Below are positions 18,857-30,335 of a DNA stretch of 64,000 bases, piece by piece. Numbering within the stretch: position 1 is the stretch's first letter; the number at the start of each line of letters is the position of its first letter. The stretch comes from Rhizophagus irregularis (lineage: Eukaryota > Glomeromycota > Glomeromycetes > Glomerales > Glomeraceae). Position numbers and translations under genes: made by a program. Below the pieces are notes generated by a model. The model had not been told where the DNA came from and made no database searches. It saw only the letters and a program-made list of their open reading frames with translations. The stretch is taken from contig NC_089444.1 of NCBI RefSeq assembly GCF_026210795.1, forward strand, positions 4,020,501-4,084,500. Reading direction: 5' to 3'.

Positions 18857-18980
18857 AACCTAGGAGCCATATAAGCTGTACGTTGTGTGGAAGTACTACC
18901 AGAAATATAGTCACCCCGCGAGGTTTGTCCATAGGTAAGAGGACTGCCTGGTGGAGGTCATTCGTAAGGAGCTCGATATT
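18857..18980 (-). pseudogene. RBM25-like pseudogene, N-terminal exon
   Basis: On the minus strand a 3' splice site (TTATTTCATAG) at about 18980 opens a Pro/Gly/Ser-rich reading (GSPLTYGQTSRGDYISGS, TQRTAYMAPR). It leads directly to the element boundary and, beyond the element, to the RRM of the main part. One in-frame TGA interrupts it near the start. Low-complexity N-termini of this kind are usual in RBM25 proteins. No further upstream exon was recognised. Confidence 0.55.
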
Positions 18981-18989
18981 GAGCTATGA

Positions 18990-19430
18990 AATAACAGTAA
19001 GTAAAATATTTAAATATAAATATAAATGAAGAAATCAGAACGGTAATTAGGCGACACAAAGTGGTAAAAATGCAGTTTTTGTTAAGTCTTAAAAAAATTT
19101 TTTTATATTATTACTATACCGGGTGAGAACTTTTTAAAAATTGAAAATAATTTTGCATATAAAATTTTCGAAAAAAAATTAAAAGTCGAGTTGCCGAGTT
19201 ATTGATGAAATTTTTATATTATGAAAACCATTATATAAAACTTTTATGATTTCTGTTGAGTAACGTTTTATTTTTATTTTTATTTTTAAAATCCACGTGA
19301 ACTAGATTACAGAAAGATAGACAAGAACAAAAAATAAAACAAAAGTCAAACGCTATCTAATACTAAGCTACTTTACAGAAACCTTGAAAATTTGAGCGAT
19401 GTTGAATTGATATGGATACGATATAAATTT
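18990..19430. other. AT-rich intergenic DNA
   Basis: No gene was seen. The segment at about 19355-19460 (ACTTTACAGAAACCTT and a GATATC-rich follow-on) resembles 52655-52760 and belongs to a dispersed repeat family. Confidence 0.4.
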
Positions 19431-19439
19431 CATGTCATA

Positions 19440-20075
19440 ATGGTATCAATTTCCGTGATGATATTGTTATAATGTTGATTCGATATCGTTACTTCATCAC
19501 CATAATTTATCGCAAAAATATCGTGGCGATATCTATTTAAAAGAATATCAAATCGGCACAGTCTTGATATCATTACGATGTCAGTAATTTCAAAAAAAAA
19601 AGATGTAGTATTTTCGATATTGATTTGATATCGTCACTTCATCACCATAATTTATCGCGAAAATATCGGGACAACATTTATTTAAAAGAATATCTGATCG
19701 GTATAGTCTTGATATCGTTACGATATTGTTAATTTCAGGGAGAAAAAAGATGTATTTACGATATTGATATGATATCGTCACATTATCACCATAATTTATC
19801 GCGAAAATATCGTGACGATATCTATTCAAAAGAATATCAAATCGGCACAGTCTTGATATCATTACGATGTCAGTAATTTCAAAAAAAAAAGATGTAGTAT
19901 TTGCGATATTGATTTGATATCGTCACTTCATCCCCCAATTTATCGCCGAGATATCATGACAATATCTATTCAAAAATATCTAATCGGCACAGTCTTGATA
20001 TCATTACGATGTCGGTAATTTCAAATAAAAAAAAAAAGTATTTACGATATTGATTTGATATTGTCACTTCATTGC
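19440..20075 (+). repeat. Satellite-like tandem array, ~144-bp unit
   Basis: Four to five diverged copies with a period of 143-145 bp (anchor CACCATAATTTATCGC at 19499, 19643, 19787 and a diverged copy near 19930). Each is full of GATATCGT dyads and ends in an A-run followed by GATGTA. It is non-coding. Similar GATATC-rich DNA recurs at 26.0-26.1 and 40.5-42.9 kb. Confidence 0.85.
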
Positions 20076-20229
20076 CGCAACTCATTTGTGGTATCGCAAC
20101 TCATCCGCAATACCGTAAATATTAAACTTTATTTTTTTACAAATTAATAAAAAACTTTTAAATGTATAACGTGCTGTCATATTAATAAAATAAAATTCTG
20201 ATATTTTATGCGATTTTGAGAAGCTATTA

Positions 20230-21060
20230 CTGATAGAGTTGCGTTTTACCTTCTAATTTTAACATTGCATCCTTAAAACATACGAATATCGTCAAAAAAT
20301 CCATGATTTCTCAATATTGATTTTATTTGTGATTATCTAGAATTCAATTAAGTAATATTTTTAAGTAATATACATTAGTTATCTCAAAAAGTAACTTCTT
20401 CTTAATAGACTTAGAGAATATAATGTTGCAAAGCATCTTTTAACGCCAGATTGAGCTTGTGCATTCATACACCGTCATCCACCTTGTCTCCACGTACGAT
20501 TTTAGACCTCCTCCTTGTATATTTTTTAATTGAATAGCGCTTTAAGTAATGCCGCGCCTATAGCCGAATTTTTGAAAAATCTTGTGAGATTACATTTGCG
20601 CATTTAATCATGTCAGAACTGATTAAATTAACGCAGCGCGCAATGCACCGTATATCGAGAATTGATGGATGATTTTGAGAGATAATTCGGCGGTGTGGTC
20701 CCATAGAGCTGATAAAATGATCATGTGAATCTTAGAATAGATAACAAATAGAAGAAACAAAATTAAAATCAGAATATTAATAAAGAAATAATAATGAAAT
20801 TTACCAATCGTACAATTAGTTTCCTTAGCTAATTCATTATAGATTCGTAAATTTACACGAGCCAATTCAGCTTGTAATAACGTTCCACTTAAAATTTGTC
20901 GAGTTGGTAGTAGGTTGTACGCTGGTTGTAAAGTTTTAATCATATCAATAAACCAAGGTTTTCAATAACACTAAATGGGATGCTACTCAATACTCATATC
21001 AAAAGCTTTAGTAACCGAACGGTCAATAGCATCAAAATATCTCTTTTCCAATTTGTTGTT
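20230..21060 (-). pseudogene. hAT transposase (ricesleeper type), decayed
   Basis: Minus-strand reading shows, in order, IENPWF-like and NLLPTRQILSGTLL (20945-20870), ARVNLRIYNELAKE, then ALWDHTAEL, KFGYRRGI, LKSYVETRWTTVYECTSS (20490-20430) and FLTIFVCFKDAMLKLEG (20310-20250). These are hallmark segments of ricesleeper-like hAT transposases. It is interrupted by several stops and frameshifts and a probable intron, so it is inactive. The BED zinc finger and the C-terminal dimerisation domain were not found. Confidence 0.7.
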
Positions 21061-21064
21061 TTTT

Positions 21065-21755
21065 TTGTTAAAATTTTGAATTGATGTATGTTCGTAATTT
21101 TGTCTTTGCTTTTATTTGGTGATTACCTCCAGTTTAATTAATCACGATATTGCAAATTAACTGTGATTAATTATGGTATTGCGGAATAATTGTAACGTTG
21201 CAGAATAAATGCGGTTGCGAAATTGCGAAAATTTAGACATCATAATTCGTAATGTTCGCAATATCATAACCGTCATCCTTAATTATAACAAAAAAAAAAT
21301 TAATTTGCAAAAAATTAGACTTTTGTTTATTTTATTACTAAAAGCATCATGTGGTATATTACAAAATTTCCTTGAATATTGAACTTCACGTGATACAAAC
21401 CTACAATTAATCAAAAAAAATCTTGATATCGCTAATATCGAAGCGGTATATCACGAAGACATCCCCATGGTTTTTTTTTTTGCTTTCCCTCCTACGTTCA
21501 AAAAAGATTTTTCAGAAAAATTATAGATATTAAAAAATTGTTACGATGTGAAAACTGATAATTCCACGTGTATAAATATATATAATAATAAAAACATATA
21601 ATACACAATATACCTTATTTCGCAATCGTGATTTTCTTTCATCATTACTACTCTCTTCATTATCAACGGAACGTCAGCGCCTATGTAATAACGAGATAAG
21701 TCCAATGATCTTGCAACATTTATTTTTTCAGCTACGAGCTGTCTTATCGTCTTTT
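21065..21755. other. AT-rich DNA, no gene recognised
   Basis: Contains poly-T runs and scattered GATATC-type motifs. No convincing coding region or structured repeat was seen. Confidence 0.35.
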
Positions 21756-21761
21756 TTTTAA

Positions 21762-22968
21762 TTAAACATATAATCCAACAACATTTCGAAGAGCTTTTTT
21801 CATTTCTTCAGGTAATTCATTTGAAACACACGTTAACCACTGACGAAATATAGCCAAAACTTCAAGGGGAAGATTGCGAAAATTAGCGCCAATACTACTA
21901 CTATTTTGATATGCGCTACCTATATTCGGCCACAATTCACTCCTCTTAAATTCCTAGCAGAATGGTCAAGATGCTGTACGAAGAAATAATGCTCTTAATT
22001 CAACGTATATGATGTTTGATCCCCATTTGGGAGGGAACTATAACGTTGCTTTCTAATAATTCGCTCATCTATTTCTGACTTTATTCACTAGATCTTTGCT
22101 CTTGGGAAGGACTTCTGGGTAGTGACGGTCTTTAACAAAGTAACTCCAATTATTAATTAATAGTAGTTGTTCAAATTCGTCTCTATAATAAAAATTAAAA
22201 TAGGTTCGAAATATATGGATTATAAATATTACAGATTTATTATAATGATACGTAAATATATTTACCTTGGGAGTACGTGTTTGTGCATTTTCCAAACGCG
22301 GAGAACAATATGGAGAACTAGCCGGAGAAGATTCCATCGGAGTTGTTGATAATATAGGACTTTGGCTTTTCTTATATTGCCTTCCGGCAACCATATTGAC
22401 GTATTCAGGAAAACAAGCCCAAACCGACTACTTAATTGCAAGATGATCTGACGCTTTACTCGTTATGTTCTCAATTCTTTCTTTTTTAACATTTCGTCTA
22501 CAATTATTAGATAGATATCAAGGTAAGTGAATTATTCATATCATAAAAAGAAAGAATACTGAATATCAACTATAAGTCACCTATTTCTTCTTGACCAATT
22601 TGAGGCGATGATAGACGATAGAGCGATGATTGAGGTAGCGGCGACGATTGATACTCTTATAGCTATTGAGGTGTTGCGACCATTAAGGTTGAGATTGTTG
22701 AAGTTGTTGCGACCATTGAAGGTTGTTGAGGTTGTTGAGGTTGTTGAGGCCATTGAGATTGAGGTGGTTGCGGCCATTGAAATTGTTGAGGTTGAGATTG
22801 TTGAAATTGTTGAGGTTGTCGCGGCCACTGAAATAGAGTTTGGGGTTGAGATTGTTGCGGTTGTTGAGACTGAGGTTGTTGATATTGCAGTTGCGATGGC
22901 TGCCAATGTTTAATAAGCGAGCCTTTTTTACGAATTCCTTGTTCTTTATCAAAATCTTGAGAAGACAT
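21762..22968 (-). pseudogene. Member of a local lineage-specific gene family (copy A)
   Basis: It starts MSSQDFDKEQGIRKKGSLIK at 22968, matching the start of copy B (28270). A Gln/Pro-rich low-complexity exon follows. Later coding pieces are NMVAGRQYKKSQSPI...TRTPK, DEFEQLLLINNWSYFVKD (after an intron at about 22265-22185) and a last exon NFRNLPLEVLAIFRQWL... ending with TAA at 21762. In-frame stops in the Q-rich exon and before VWACFPEYVNM argue for decay, although untested splicing could avoid some. No known domain. It shares with copy B the same 5' leader motif, gene start and architecture, so the two are duplicates. Confidence 0.5.
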
Positions 22969-23088
22969 TTTAATGATAGTTAAAAAATGCAAGTCAAAAA
23001 AAAAACAAATATCTAAATATAAAAAAAAAAGAAATAATTAATTGAATAAAAAAAAAAAAATTTTTTTTATCCCTTTTTTTTTGCGTTG

Positions 23089-23109
23089 ATCTTACCACAT
23101 CATGATCGA
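23089..23109 (-). promoter_or_regulatory. Conserved 5' leader motif of copy A
   Basis: CTTACCACATCATGATCGA (plus strand) lies 120-140 bp upstream of the copy A start and is repeated exactly before copy B (28355-28375). On the minus strand it reads GATGTGGTAAGAT, a 5' splice site, so it is probably the end of an untranslated first exon. Confidence 0.5.
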
Positions 23110-23459
23110 AAAAAATTAATTATTAGTTTTTAAATTATAAATTAAATTACAATTTTACTAATTTAATATATAAACTTGCCTTTTGGGTAATTCCAGATTT
23201 AGAATAACTTCCTTGTCCGGAAAAACTGCTTCTCTTAATAGGCAATTGGATCCCTCAGGATCTTTTGGCAAATCGTACTCAAATTTGACAAATATGAGTT
23301 TCGTATTATTAATATTTACATCAACAGAGAGATTTTTCACATTAAAAATAAAAATATCTACAATTAAACAGCTTTACCAAAAAAAAGTAAATAAAATATT
23401 AATAAAAACAATTAATATTAATATAAATAAACTAATATTAATACCTATTAATTTCGACT

Positions 23460-24546
23460 TCAAAAATATTGTAAGCTGGTAATTGTGATATTAATTTCGA
23501 CTTCAAAAATATTGTAAGCTGGTAATTGTGATTGTGATGGTTGTGGTGATTGTGGTGGTGGGAGTTGTACCGGTGATGATTGTGGTGATTGTGGTGGTGG
23601 GAGTTGTAACGGTGATGATTGTGGTGATGGTTGTGATAGGGGCGGCTGTACCGGGGATTGTAGTGATTGGTTTTGTGTATTCTAATTTTTTATAAAAAAT
23701 TTTAATAAGTAATAATTCCTTCATTAATTTATATTTCATTAATGTAATAATAGTGCTTACAGATCGTCCATCATCATCGTCGTTATCATCATCATCATCA
23801 TCATCATAATCATCATCATCTCCTCCTTTTGGACGTGCTTCTGCGAACATGATTGTTTTACTTAGAGGTCCGATAAATTTTTTGTTTCTCACATAATTGT
23901 AAAATCTAGTTTTATCATCATCATTTTCGAAGTGCACAAATCCATGCCTAAATATAACAAATGTTCATTTAATTAAATTATTAATTAAAAATTGTATATA
24001 TTAATTATTTTATTTCATTACCCCCAATCAGGATCCTTTCTGATATGTACAAAATTGTAAGAAAATCTATTCTTTAACCATCCCTTAACGTCTTTCGATT
24101 TTATCCCTTTTAACTCTTTCGTGTTCTTACCACCGAAGAAAACTGATAATTTATGATCACGACAACCTTCATGTCTTTTCTTACCTATATTATTATTAAA
24201 TAAAATTAAAAATAATAAATTAATACTTTATATTAAAAAAAAGAAAAATGATTCATTCTTGATATATACTTTTTCATATAATATATTTGATTTCAATAAA
24301 GGAATATTAAATATCATATTTTAACAAAGGAATGGGAATGTTAAAGATGAAAGGAAACATATTTTAGCCTTTCGGGACGAAAGGAATCTTATTTTAGCCT
24401 TTCGTGACGAAAGGAATCTTATTTTAGCCTTTCGTGACAAAAGGAATATCGATTATTTTAACCAAGGATTTAGCCTTTCATGACGAAAGGAATATTTTAA
24501 TTCAGCCTTTGTGACAAAGGAATAGCAAGCAAATTTACTTACCCAT
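23460..24546 (-). CDS. RRM protein with a 4-nt first coding exon and a Pro/Gln-rich tail
   Basis: Spliced reading: exon 24546-24543 (ATGG only), 24184-24022, 23947-23761 and 23681-23460. All junctions are GT-AG with consistent phase, giving about 191 aa. An RRM covers residues 12-100 (LSVFFGGKN as RNP2-like, HGFVHFEN as RNP1-like, then KTIMFAEARPKGG). A poly-Asp stretch and a tail of LPPPQSPQSSP-type repeats follow. A recent exact 43-bp tandem duplication (about 23448-23533) lies at the 3' end and may have changed the terminus. A coding-like piece at 23360-23158 (KLIFVKFEYDLPKDPEGSN) could be a former or alternative last exon. RNA binding is likely; the target is unknown. Confidence 0.6.
24340..24530 (-). 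repeat. Hairpin-forming repeats inside the first intron of the RRM gene
   Basis: About five units of ~33-45 bp, each carrying the dyad CCTTTCGTGACGAAAGG (variants CGGGAC, CATGAC) spaced by AATCTTATTTTAG. They lie in the intron that follows the 4-nt first coding exon. Each could form an 8-bp stem in RNA or DNA. Confidence 0.8.
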
Positions 24547-24989
24547 TTTTCTTTGTTTACTAAATCTTACGAAACCCACATTCTTATTGTAATTCGAATG
24601 CAAAATTCGATAAATTTTATTGGTCAGTTAATGTTAATCATCATGTGAAATCAAATATTTTTTTTTTAGTCATACTCAAGTTTCACAAACCCAATTATAT
24701 TGCACTATACGTCATAATTACACATCTTAATTACAAAAAAACTTTTCGTGTCACTTATCAGTCCAATCAAAAATAAATAAACCGGATTTTGAACAGGCGT
24801 AACACGAGATTATATTTAAACGGTACGGTAACACTATTGGCTTTAGCCTTTAAGCAATGTGACGAAAATTATACCCTACCTCCCGCTGTCAACACCTTCT
24901 TCACCAAGAATATTATATTCTTCGAGAGATGTGTTAATATCTATGACGAACAACAACTGGCTAATTCCTTACAACCATCCAGTATAAAG

Positions 24990-25195
24990 AGGCCTGTAAA
25001 ATTTGTATGTATTTTGGCCATTCTGTAAAAAGTTGCCCCAATTTAAAATCGCAGTTTTGATGGGGTAATTATTGTATACGCTGCTGGAAAGCTGGGCACA
25101 ACAGTAGTGAATGTAAAAATGAACTGGAGGTCGTGCCGTTCAACGAAGAGTTTCGTTCTCCAGAAGAAATTGTAAATTTTTTGATTTATAAATAG
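24990..25195 (+). pseudogene. Double zinc-knuckle retroelement relic
   Basis: Reading CKICMYFGHSVKSC then CIRCWKAGHNSSEC, two CCHC knuckles, followed by NEEFRSPEEIVNFLIYK and a stop. Such pairs occur in Gag proteins and LINE ORF1 proteins. Upstream coding-like sequence reaches back to about 24780. It is a broken fossil with about three or more breaks. Confidence 0.5.
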
Positions 25196-25534
25196 TTTAT
25201 TTTTTTTAAAAAAAAATTTTGAAATTTTTTTTTTCTTACGAAATTTACCATGAGTTGCTGGTAGCAGTGGCAAATTTCGAAAGTTTATCTGGGCCGTGGT
25301 GGCAGGGTGAACTTTTTTTTTTATACTTTTATTGTATGAAATATTTTTCAATTTTTACAACCTAATAAAGAGTTAACGGACATTTTTTGAATATCATCTT
25401 GAATGCCAAATTGATATGGTGATAATGTTAAATTCATATTGCAGAAAATATAAAAAAAAATTGTTCAATATGGAAGTCAGTAATTTGATGGATCAGTGAT
25501 GTCAGAATCAACATCGGAAGTACATATTGAAATA

Positions 25535-25935
25535 TCACGTCGTATTTTGATAAATTTATTGATGTCGCGACGTTATAACCAGAAGTACTTGGAAAATCAC
25601 AGTTAACTGTGTAGAGGCTTCCATTAAACGAGAAAAATTTTTCATGTGCTGCGTCATTGCTCCTCTTCCAAATTAATGATTTCTGCTTGTCTGGTTGATT
25701 GAGATTGTTGTCTCCTCTTCAAAATGTGGACACCTGGGCAATATTGTAAACGAGGTAGTTGTTCATCCTCATAAGGATATTGCAATCGAAATGGTCTGTA
25801 ATTACGTCCAAATTCAGGATAATATTGTGATTGAGGTTTATAAATGGATTGTTGTTGCCGTTGATATTGCTGATGATGTTGTTGTAGATGTTGTTGGTGA
25901 AGTTGATGTTGATGTTGCTGTTGCTGTTTTTAAAA
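25535..25935 (-). pseudogene. Fragment of the local gene family (copy E)
   Basis: A Gln/His-rich exon (after a TTTTAAAAACAG splice site at about 25930) reads YRPFRLQYPYEDEQLPRLQY and ends LEEEQ-stop. It is followed by HEKFFSFNGSLYTVNCDFPS and SGYNVATSINLSKYD in another frame. The latter matches copy B (DRFFTHTGNLYTV, GYNIGSSIDLSKYE). The middle of the gene is missing. Confidence 0.5.
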
Positions 25936-25954
25936 ATAACCTTTACGATTAACT

Positions 25955-26490
25955 CAATTTAATATTTTATTATTGTATTATAAAATCCAATATACTAATA
26001 AAAATGATTTGATTTATTTTAAAAAAACACTGCATGATATCTTCGTGATATCGGTTTGTAATTGTAAAAAAATTATCTAAATGATATCGCCGTGATGTTT
26101 CATAATTGTACCAAAAAAAATCTAAATGATATCGCCGTGTTCGATTCAGTTAAAGAATGTGAATGAATGTTCGTTAATTTTGGTTGCAAATTTGAAGTTT
26201 TATTTTGGCAATAATGTTATACAATAGAAATAAAAATGATAAAGAATATACTATCTACCCGTCTTCTTTTAGATTGTGAAAGTAAAAAAATATATATATA
26301 TATATATATATAGATACAAAGAAAAAAATTATTGTTGTAGTAACAATGATAATTATAATCATTTGACCTGGTTTTTAAAATGATGGTTTTTTACATAGAA
26401 TTTTTTTTTTTAAAAAAAAAAGAAAAATTTGTTTTATAAATTTACATACGAACCTCTCATCAAACTTCAACACACGACCAGATACTTTAC
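25955..26490. other. Gene-poor AT-rich DNA with TA microsatellite
   Basis: Contains GATATCGCCGTGAT-type repeats (26040-26140) and a (TA)n tract near 26290-26312. A possible small exon (GRVLKFDER, about 26494-26455) with good splice sites sits just 3' of copy B and might be its alternative last exon. Confidence 0.3.
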
Positions 26491-26537
26491 TTTTCTACGC
26501 TAAAAATTTAAATTGAAAAAAATCTACATAATATATA

Positions 26538-28270
26538 TTATTTTTTTCGCTTTTTAGTAGATTTCTTTGATTTCGGCTTTGGTTCATCCTCAGAGCTGGA
26601 ATTTGAATCATCATCATCATTATTTTCAATTTCATACTTTGATAAATCAATCGAAGAACCAATATTATATCCAGATAAATTGTTAAAAATATTATTAACC
26701 GTATAAAGGTTTCCGGTGTGAGTAAAAAAACGGTCACGTGCATCACTGTTATAAATTTCTAAACAGTGGAATCCAAAAAGAATTAAATTTTTAAGCGAAT
26801 TTTCGTTTTCTTGAGATATCGGCTTGTCCAAAAATTTCAACCAAAGGTTGAATATTTCTTCAATATGACGACCTTTTAAGTACGGCTTGAAATCAAGACT
26901 TTCGTCTTTTTCTTTACGTTTTTGATAAGTTTCGTATCTAAGCTTGATGTTATCCCATAATGTATTTCTCCAGTACGACCAGGTTTTACGAAAACTTTTT
27001 GCTACATTATGTAATATGTCAGGATGATCGTTCATAAAAGTTGGTAACAATGACGCTAAGAAATCTTCTATAATTTGATTATTGTTGCTTTTATCTAAGT
27101 TTCTTGTTCTTAGGAATAATGATTTTAATTCGTTAATCACTATTATTCTTAACCACTTTGGGATAGAGTTTTGCAACGATATAATATTAGAAATTCTCTT
27201 CTGGTTATATGATATATTTGTATCACGATCTGTGAACTTTTCAGGAGAATTTGCATAAGGGCGAATCGATGTTGGATATCTTCGATTCTTGAGATAGAAT
27301 TTTGGCAGCTGTAAGCCTGAGCTTAAGAGTTCTTCTTCCATATCATCCCTAATTTTTAAAGAAAACATTGTTATATGAAGATTACAAGATGATAAATATG
27401 AAAAAAATATATTTGTTACATTGGATTCATCCGAGGGAGAGTTAAAGATGTAACAGAAGGTATAGCAATACCAAGAGAAGAAGTACTAGTACTACTTTGA
27501 GTTATAAGAGGAATTTCTTCCAAGGTATCCCTAATTTTAAAAAACATTATGTTAATATGAAGATTATAAGATTATAAATATGAAAAAATCATATTCGTTA
27601 CATTGAATCCGTCCGTGTGAGAGTTGGGGTTGTCATAATAGGTGTAGACGATGAGGAAGTGCGGCTTCGTTCTTCACTAGAACGCTTGCCTCTGTGGATC
27701 ATCTGCTCGATTTGATCATGTAAATGTTCAGGGAGCGTCATGGCAAAGCGTTCTGCAATAGATTGTCGGACATAAACAGGATTAACGGCTCTGGACATGA
27801 TGTCCTCGATTTGTAGAAATAGTGTAGCGAGTAAATTATCTATATGATAGAAATAACGTTACAAGTTATTGTTCTGTTATTGAAGATTTCTTCAAATACC
27901 GAATATTATAATAATACAGACCAATTTCTTCATCAGAAAGTAATTGTGTTGAAGGATGCTGCAAGTGTTGTGAGGAATACGAGGGGTATGGAAGCTGTTG
28001 TTGTGACGAGGGGTATGGGTACAAGGGGTATGGAGAATGTTGCCGTGACGAAAAACGTTGAGAGGGATATGGATACTGTTGCTGTGACGAACGTAAGGAA
28101 GGTAAAAGTTGAGATGATTGAGATAAATATTGTTGTGACCATTGAGGTTGAGATTGCGATTGCGAAGGCGATTGCGAAGGCGGTTGCGAAGGTTCCCAAT
28201 GCTTAATAAGAGAGCTCCGTCTATGACTTTCTTTTTCTTGTACAGGCTTATTACGATCTTGAGAAGACAT
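26538..28270 (-). CDS. Lineage-specific protein, four exons (family copy B)
   Basis: Exons 28270-27922, 27839-27602, 27530-27420 and 27348-26538 join in phase by GT-AG (first donor GTCTGT) into 502 codons. The N-terminus is MSSQDRNKPVQEKESHRRSS, then a Ser/Gln/Pro/Tyr-rich region. Exon 2 has a helical segment (SIAERFAMTLPEHLHDQIEQ) and a Thr/Ser-rich tail. Exon 4 is the conserved part (SIPKWLRIIVINELKSLFLR, FNLWLKFLDKPISQENENS, DRFFTHTGNLYTV, GYNIGSSIDLSKYE). The end is acidic and then Lys-rich, like a nuclear localisation signal (KPKSKKSTKKRKK). No known domain. At least three relatives or fragments lie within 12 kb. It is the best preserved copy, so it may be functional, possibly nuclear. 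Confidence 0.65.
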
Positions 28271-28354
28271 TTTTTGATAATGGTTTCTATGAGTTAAAAA
28301 ATGTGGGTCAAAAAATTTTTTCAATTGAATTTTTTTTTTATTTAAATAATTTTA

Positions 28355-28375
28355 ATCTTACCACATCATGATCGA
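28355..28375 (-). promoter_or_regulatory. Conserved 5' leader motif of copy B
   Basis: Identical over 21 bp to 23089-23109 upstream of copy A. It lies about 85-105 bp upstream of the copy B start and contains a GTAAGAT 5' splice site on the minus strand. Confidence 0.5.
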
Positions 28376-28384
28376 GTAAAAATA

Positions 28385-28930
28385 CGGTTAATTTCGAAAA
28401 TAAAAATTATTTTTTGCCATTGATCTATTACATCGTGTAATACAGATTTTTTTAAGGGAAAAAAAATCTGATTAATTATTTAATATAATGATGGATATTG
28501 TGATTAAATCATGAACAAGTAATTTTTTCATATCGTGATTATATTACTTTTTTTCCTTAAAAAAATCATACGGTACAATAAAAACAATGGAAAAAAGAAT
28601 TTTTTTTTCTTTTTCGAAATTAAATAGATTAGATTGAGTCAATAATTAGACTTTTCTTTTTTTCGAAATTAATCTCATCATATGATTACGGATATTGTAA
28701 TTAAATCATGATCGAGTAGAATCTTTTTTCAATTTTTCTTTTTTTTCTTTGTGATCGAATAAAATTCCATATCGTGTTTATACACCTATTAGCAAAAAAA
28801 ACTTTTTTTTGCAAAAAAAAATTGTATTGATATTGGTTTCCTAATAACACTACGGGTTCCTTGAACCCTCTCAAGCATCTAAAGTTAAACTCTCTCATAA
28901 ACACAGAGAGCGCAACTTACCTTAATATGA
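28385..28930. other. AT-rich DNA with local direct repeats
   Basis: Segments near 28490 and 28690 share GATATTGTRATTAAATCATG, and poly-T/poly-A runs are frequent. No gene is supported. Confidence 0.35.
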
Positions 28931-28944
28931 CATGAATACTAAAT

Positions 28945-29099
28945 ATGCTTAGTAGTGAGAACGAAAAATTAAATTTTGGGGATCAACAAACTGAAATGGA
29001 TTTTAACACATGAATCCTTCAGATGAAATTACTATGTTAGTAGAAAATTCAGGAGGTGGAAATAAACAGTATAATTATAATTTTGCTTCGCCACAATAA
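28945..29099 (+). pseudogene. Short coding relic, unknown
   Basis: MLSSENEKLNFGDQQTEMDF is followed after one TGA by SDEITMLVENSGGGNKQYNY and a stop. The composition is protein-like. No family is recognised. Confidence 0.25.
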
Positions 29100-29545
29100 C
29101 TTTTTATGATGGTAACAATCGTTATATAATTTTGATTATTTTCTACATGACCAAAATAAGTATATTGTCTTTTTAACAAAATTTTTTAAGATCATCAAAA
29201 TATTATTTTGATATTAGCAACTGAATGTTGGAACACATGATCGGAAATCTGATTCTTCAATAATTTAAGTATAATACTTATACGAAAATTTATAGCATAT
29301 TTTTTTTATTTTATATTATAGTGTATTATAAGTTTATTATATTATTATTATCATAAAAAAAAATTGTGACCCGTCTTGCATAATTGCGCTTCTTCACTCC
29401 AATGTAAATAAAATGTGATAAAAGATAATTTTTTTATTATAGTACCTAATATCATAAAAACGCTAACATTTTATTTATTAGGGATGATATTGAAAAAAGC
29501 TTGTTGAAGCTGGATTATCGTTACCATTAAAATATCTGGAAATTT
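29100..29545. other. AT-rich intergenic DNA
   Basis: No gene, repeat array or RNA gene recognised. Confidence 0.35.
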
Positions 29546-29554
29546 GATCATTTT

Positions 29555-30070
29555 TCAAAATTTGATTTGACGAATCGTTCAAGTACATCGTTCCTAAATA
29601 ATGGCTTCAATTCGCCGAAAATTATCTTTCTAATCCACTTCGGTAGTGATTTGTACGACTCAAAAAGCAAACGTGCCATTTGAGCTTGAGTAATGCTGCC
29701 TGAATTGTGTGGATCGATGAATTCTTTTTAAGGATACGCTGACGTGTTACAAATTTATAATAATTTGCGTAATGTCCTTTGGAAGAAATTAGTAGAAAGG
29801 TACATTAAATATAAAAATAGTAAAGAGAAGATTAAGCCGAATGTAAATCTAAAGAATCGACAAATTAAGGAAAATACTAACGGAGGAGAATGAGAGCGCA
29901 CTTAAAATCTCATCATCTTTGGGTTTTATTGTATTGAGAATTTATAAGATGCGCACGACAAATTTTTCTCATTTTACGGAAGCCTTTTCACAGTTACTTG
30001 TGATTTTCCAAGCTCTTCGAGATATAATATTGCGGCTTCTATGGATTTATCAAATTTTTATGTAGTCTTT
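29555..30070. pseudogene. Rearranged fragment of the local gene family (copy F)
   Basis: The minus strand at 29740-29555 reads KSLPKWIRKIIFGELKPLFR, matching copy B (NSIPKWLRIIVINELKSLFL). The plus strand at 29770-30070 reads NLRNVLWKKLVERYIKYKNS, DKFFSFYGSLFTVTCDFPSS and YNIAASMDLSN, matching the downstream part of copy B. The two halves point in opposite directions, so a small inversion has occurred. Stops are present. Confidence 0.55.
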
Positions 30071-30143
30071 AAATAATAATAATCATACACGTGATAATAC
30101 AGTGGCCATAAGTCACACGCTCCTGGGTATAATTTCATGGGAT

Positions 30144-30168
30144 GGTTTTTTCCCGAAGGGAAAAAACC
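30144..30168. repeat. Perfect hairpin GGTTTTTTCCC-GAA-GGGAAAAAACC
   Basis: An 11-bp perfect stem with a 3-nt loop, nested in a wider imperfect dyad (GTATAATTTC at 30127 and GAATTATAC at 30196). It may be the core of a small foldback element; no target duplication was found. Confidence 0.6.
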
Positions 30169-30335
30169 CTGAACTACTGTAGTTACTGAAACAGGAATTA
30201 TACACGAGATCTTTACGTTGTACTAAACTAATTTTGACGACAGTACAATTGGACAATTTCCAAAATTGTTGAATCCTAATAATAAATAACATCTTTTTTC
30301 GATAAAAAAAAAGGTAATTTTCTTTTCATTTAATA

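Noticed and set aside
22608-22913. Plus-strand 101-aa Val/Glu/Ile-rich ORF
   Set aside because: Antisense of the Gln/Pro-rich exon of copy A; low-complexity artefact.
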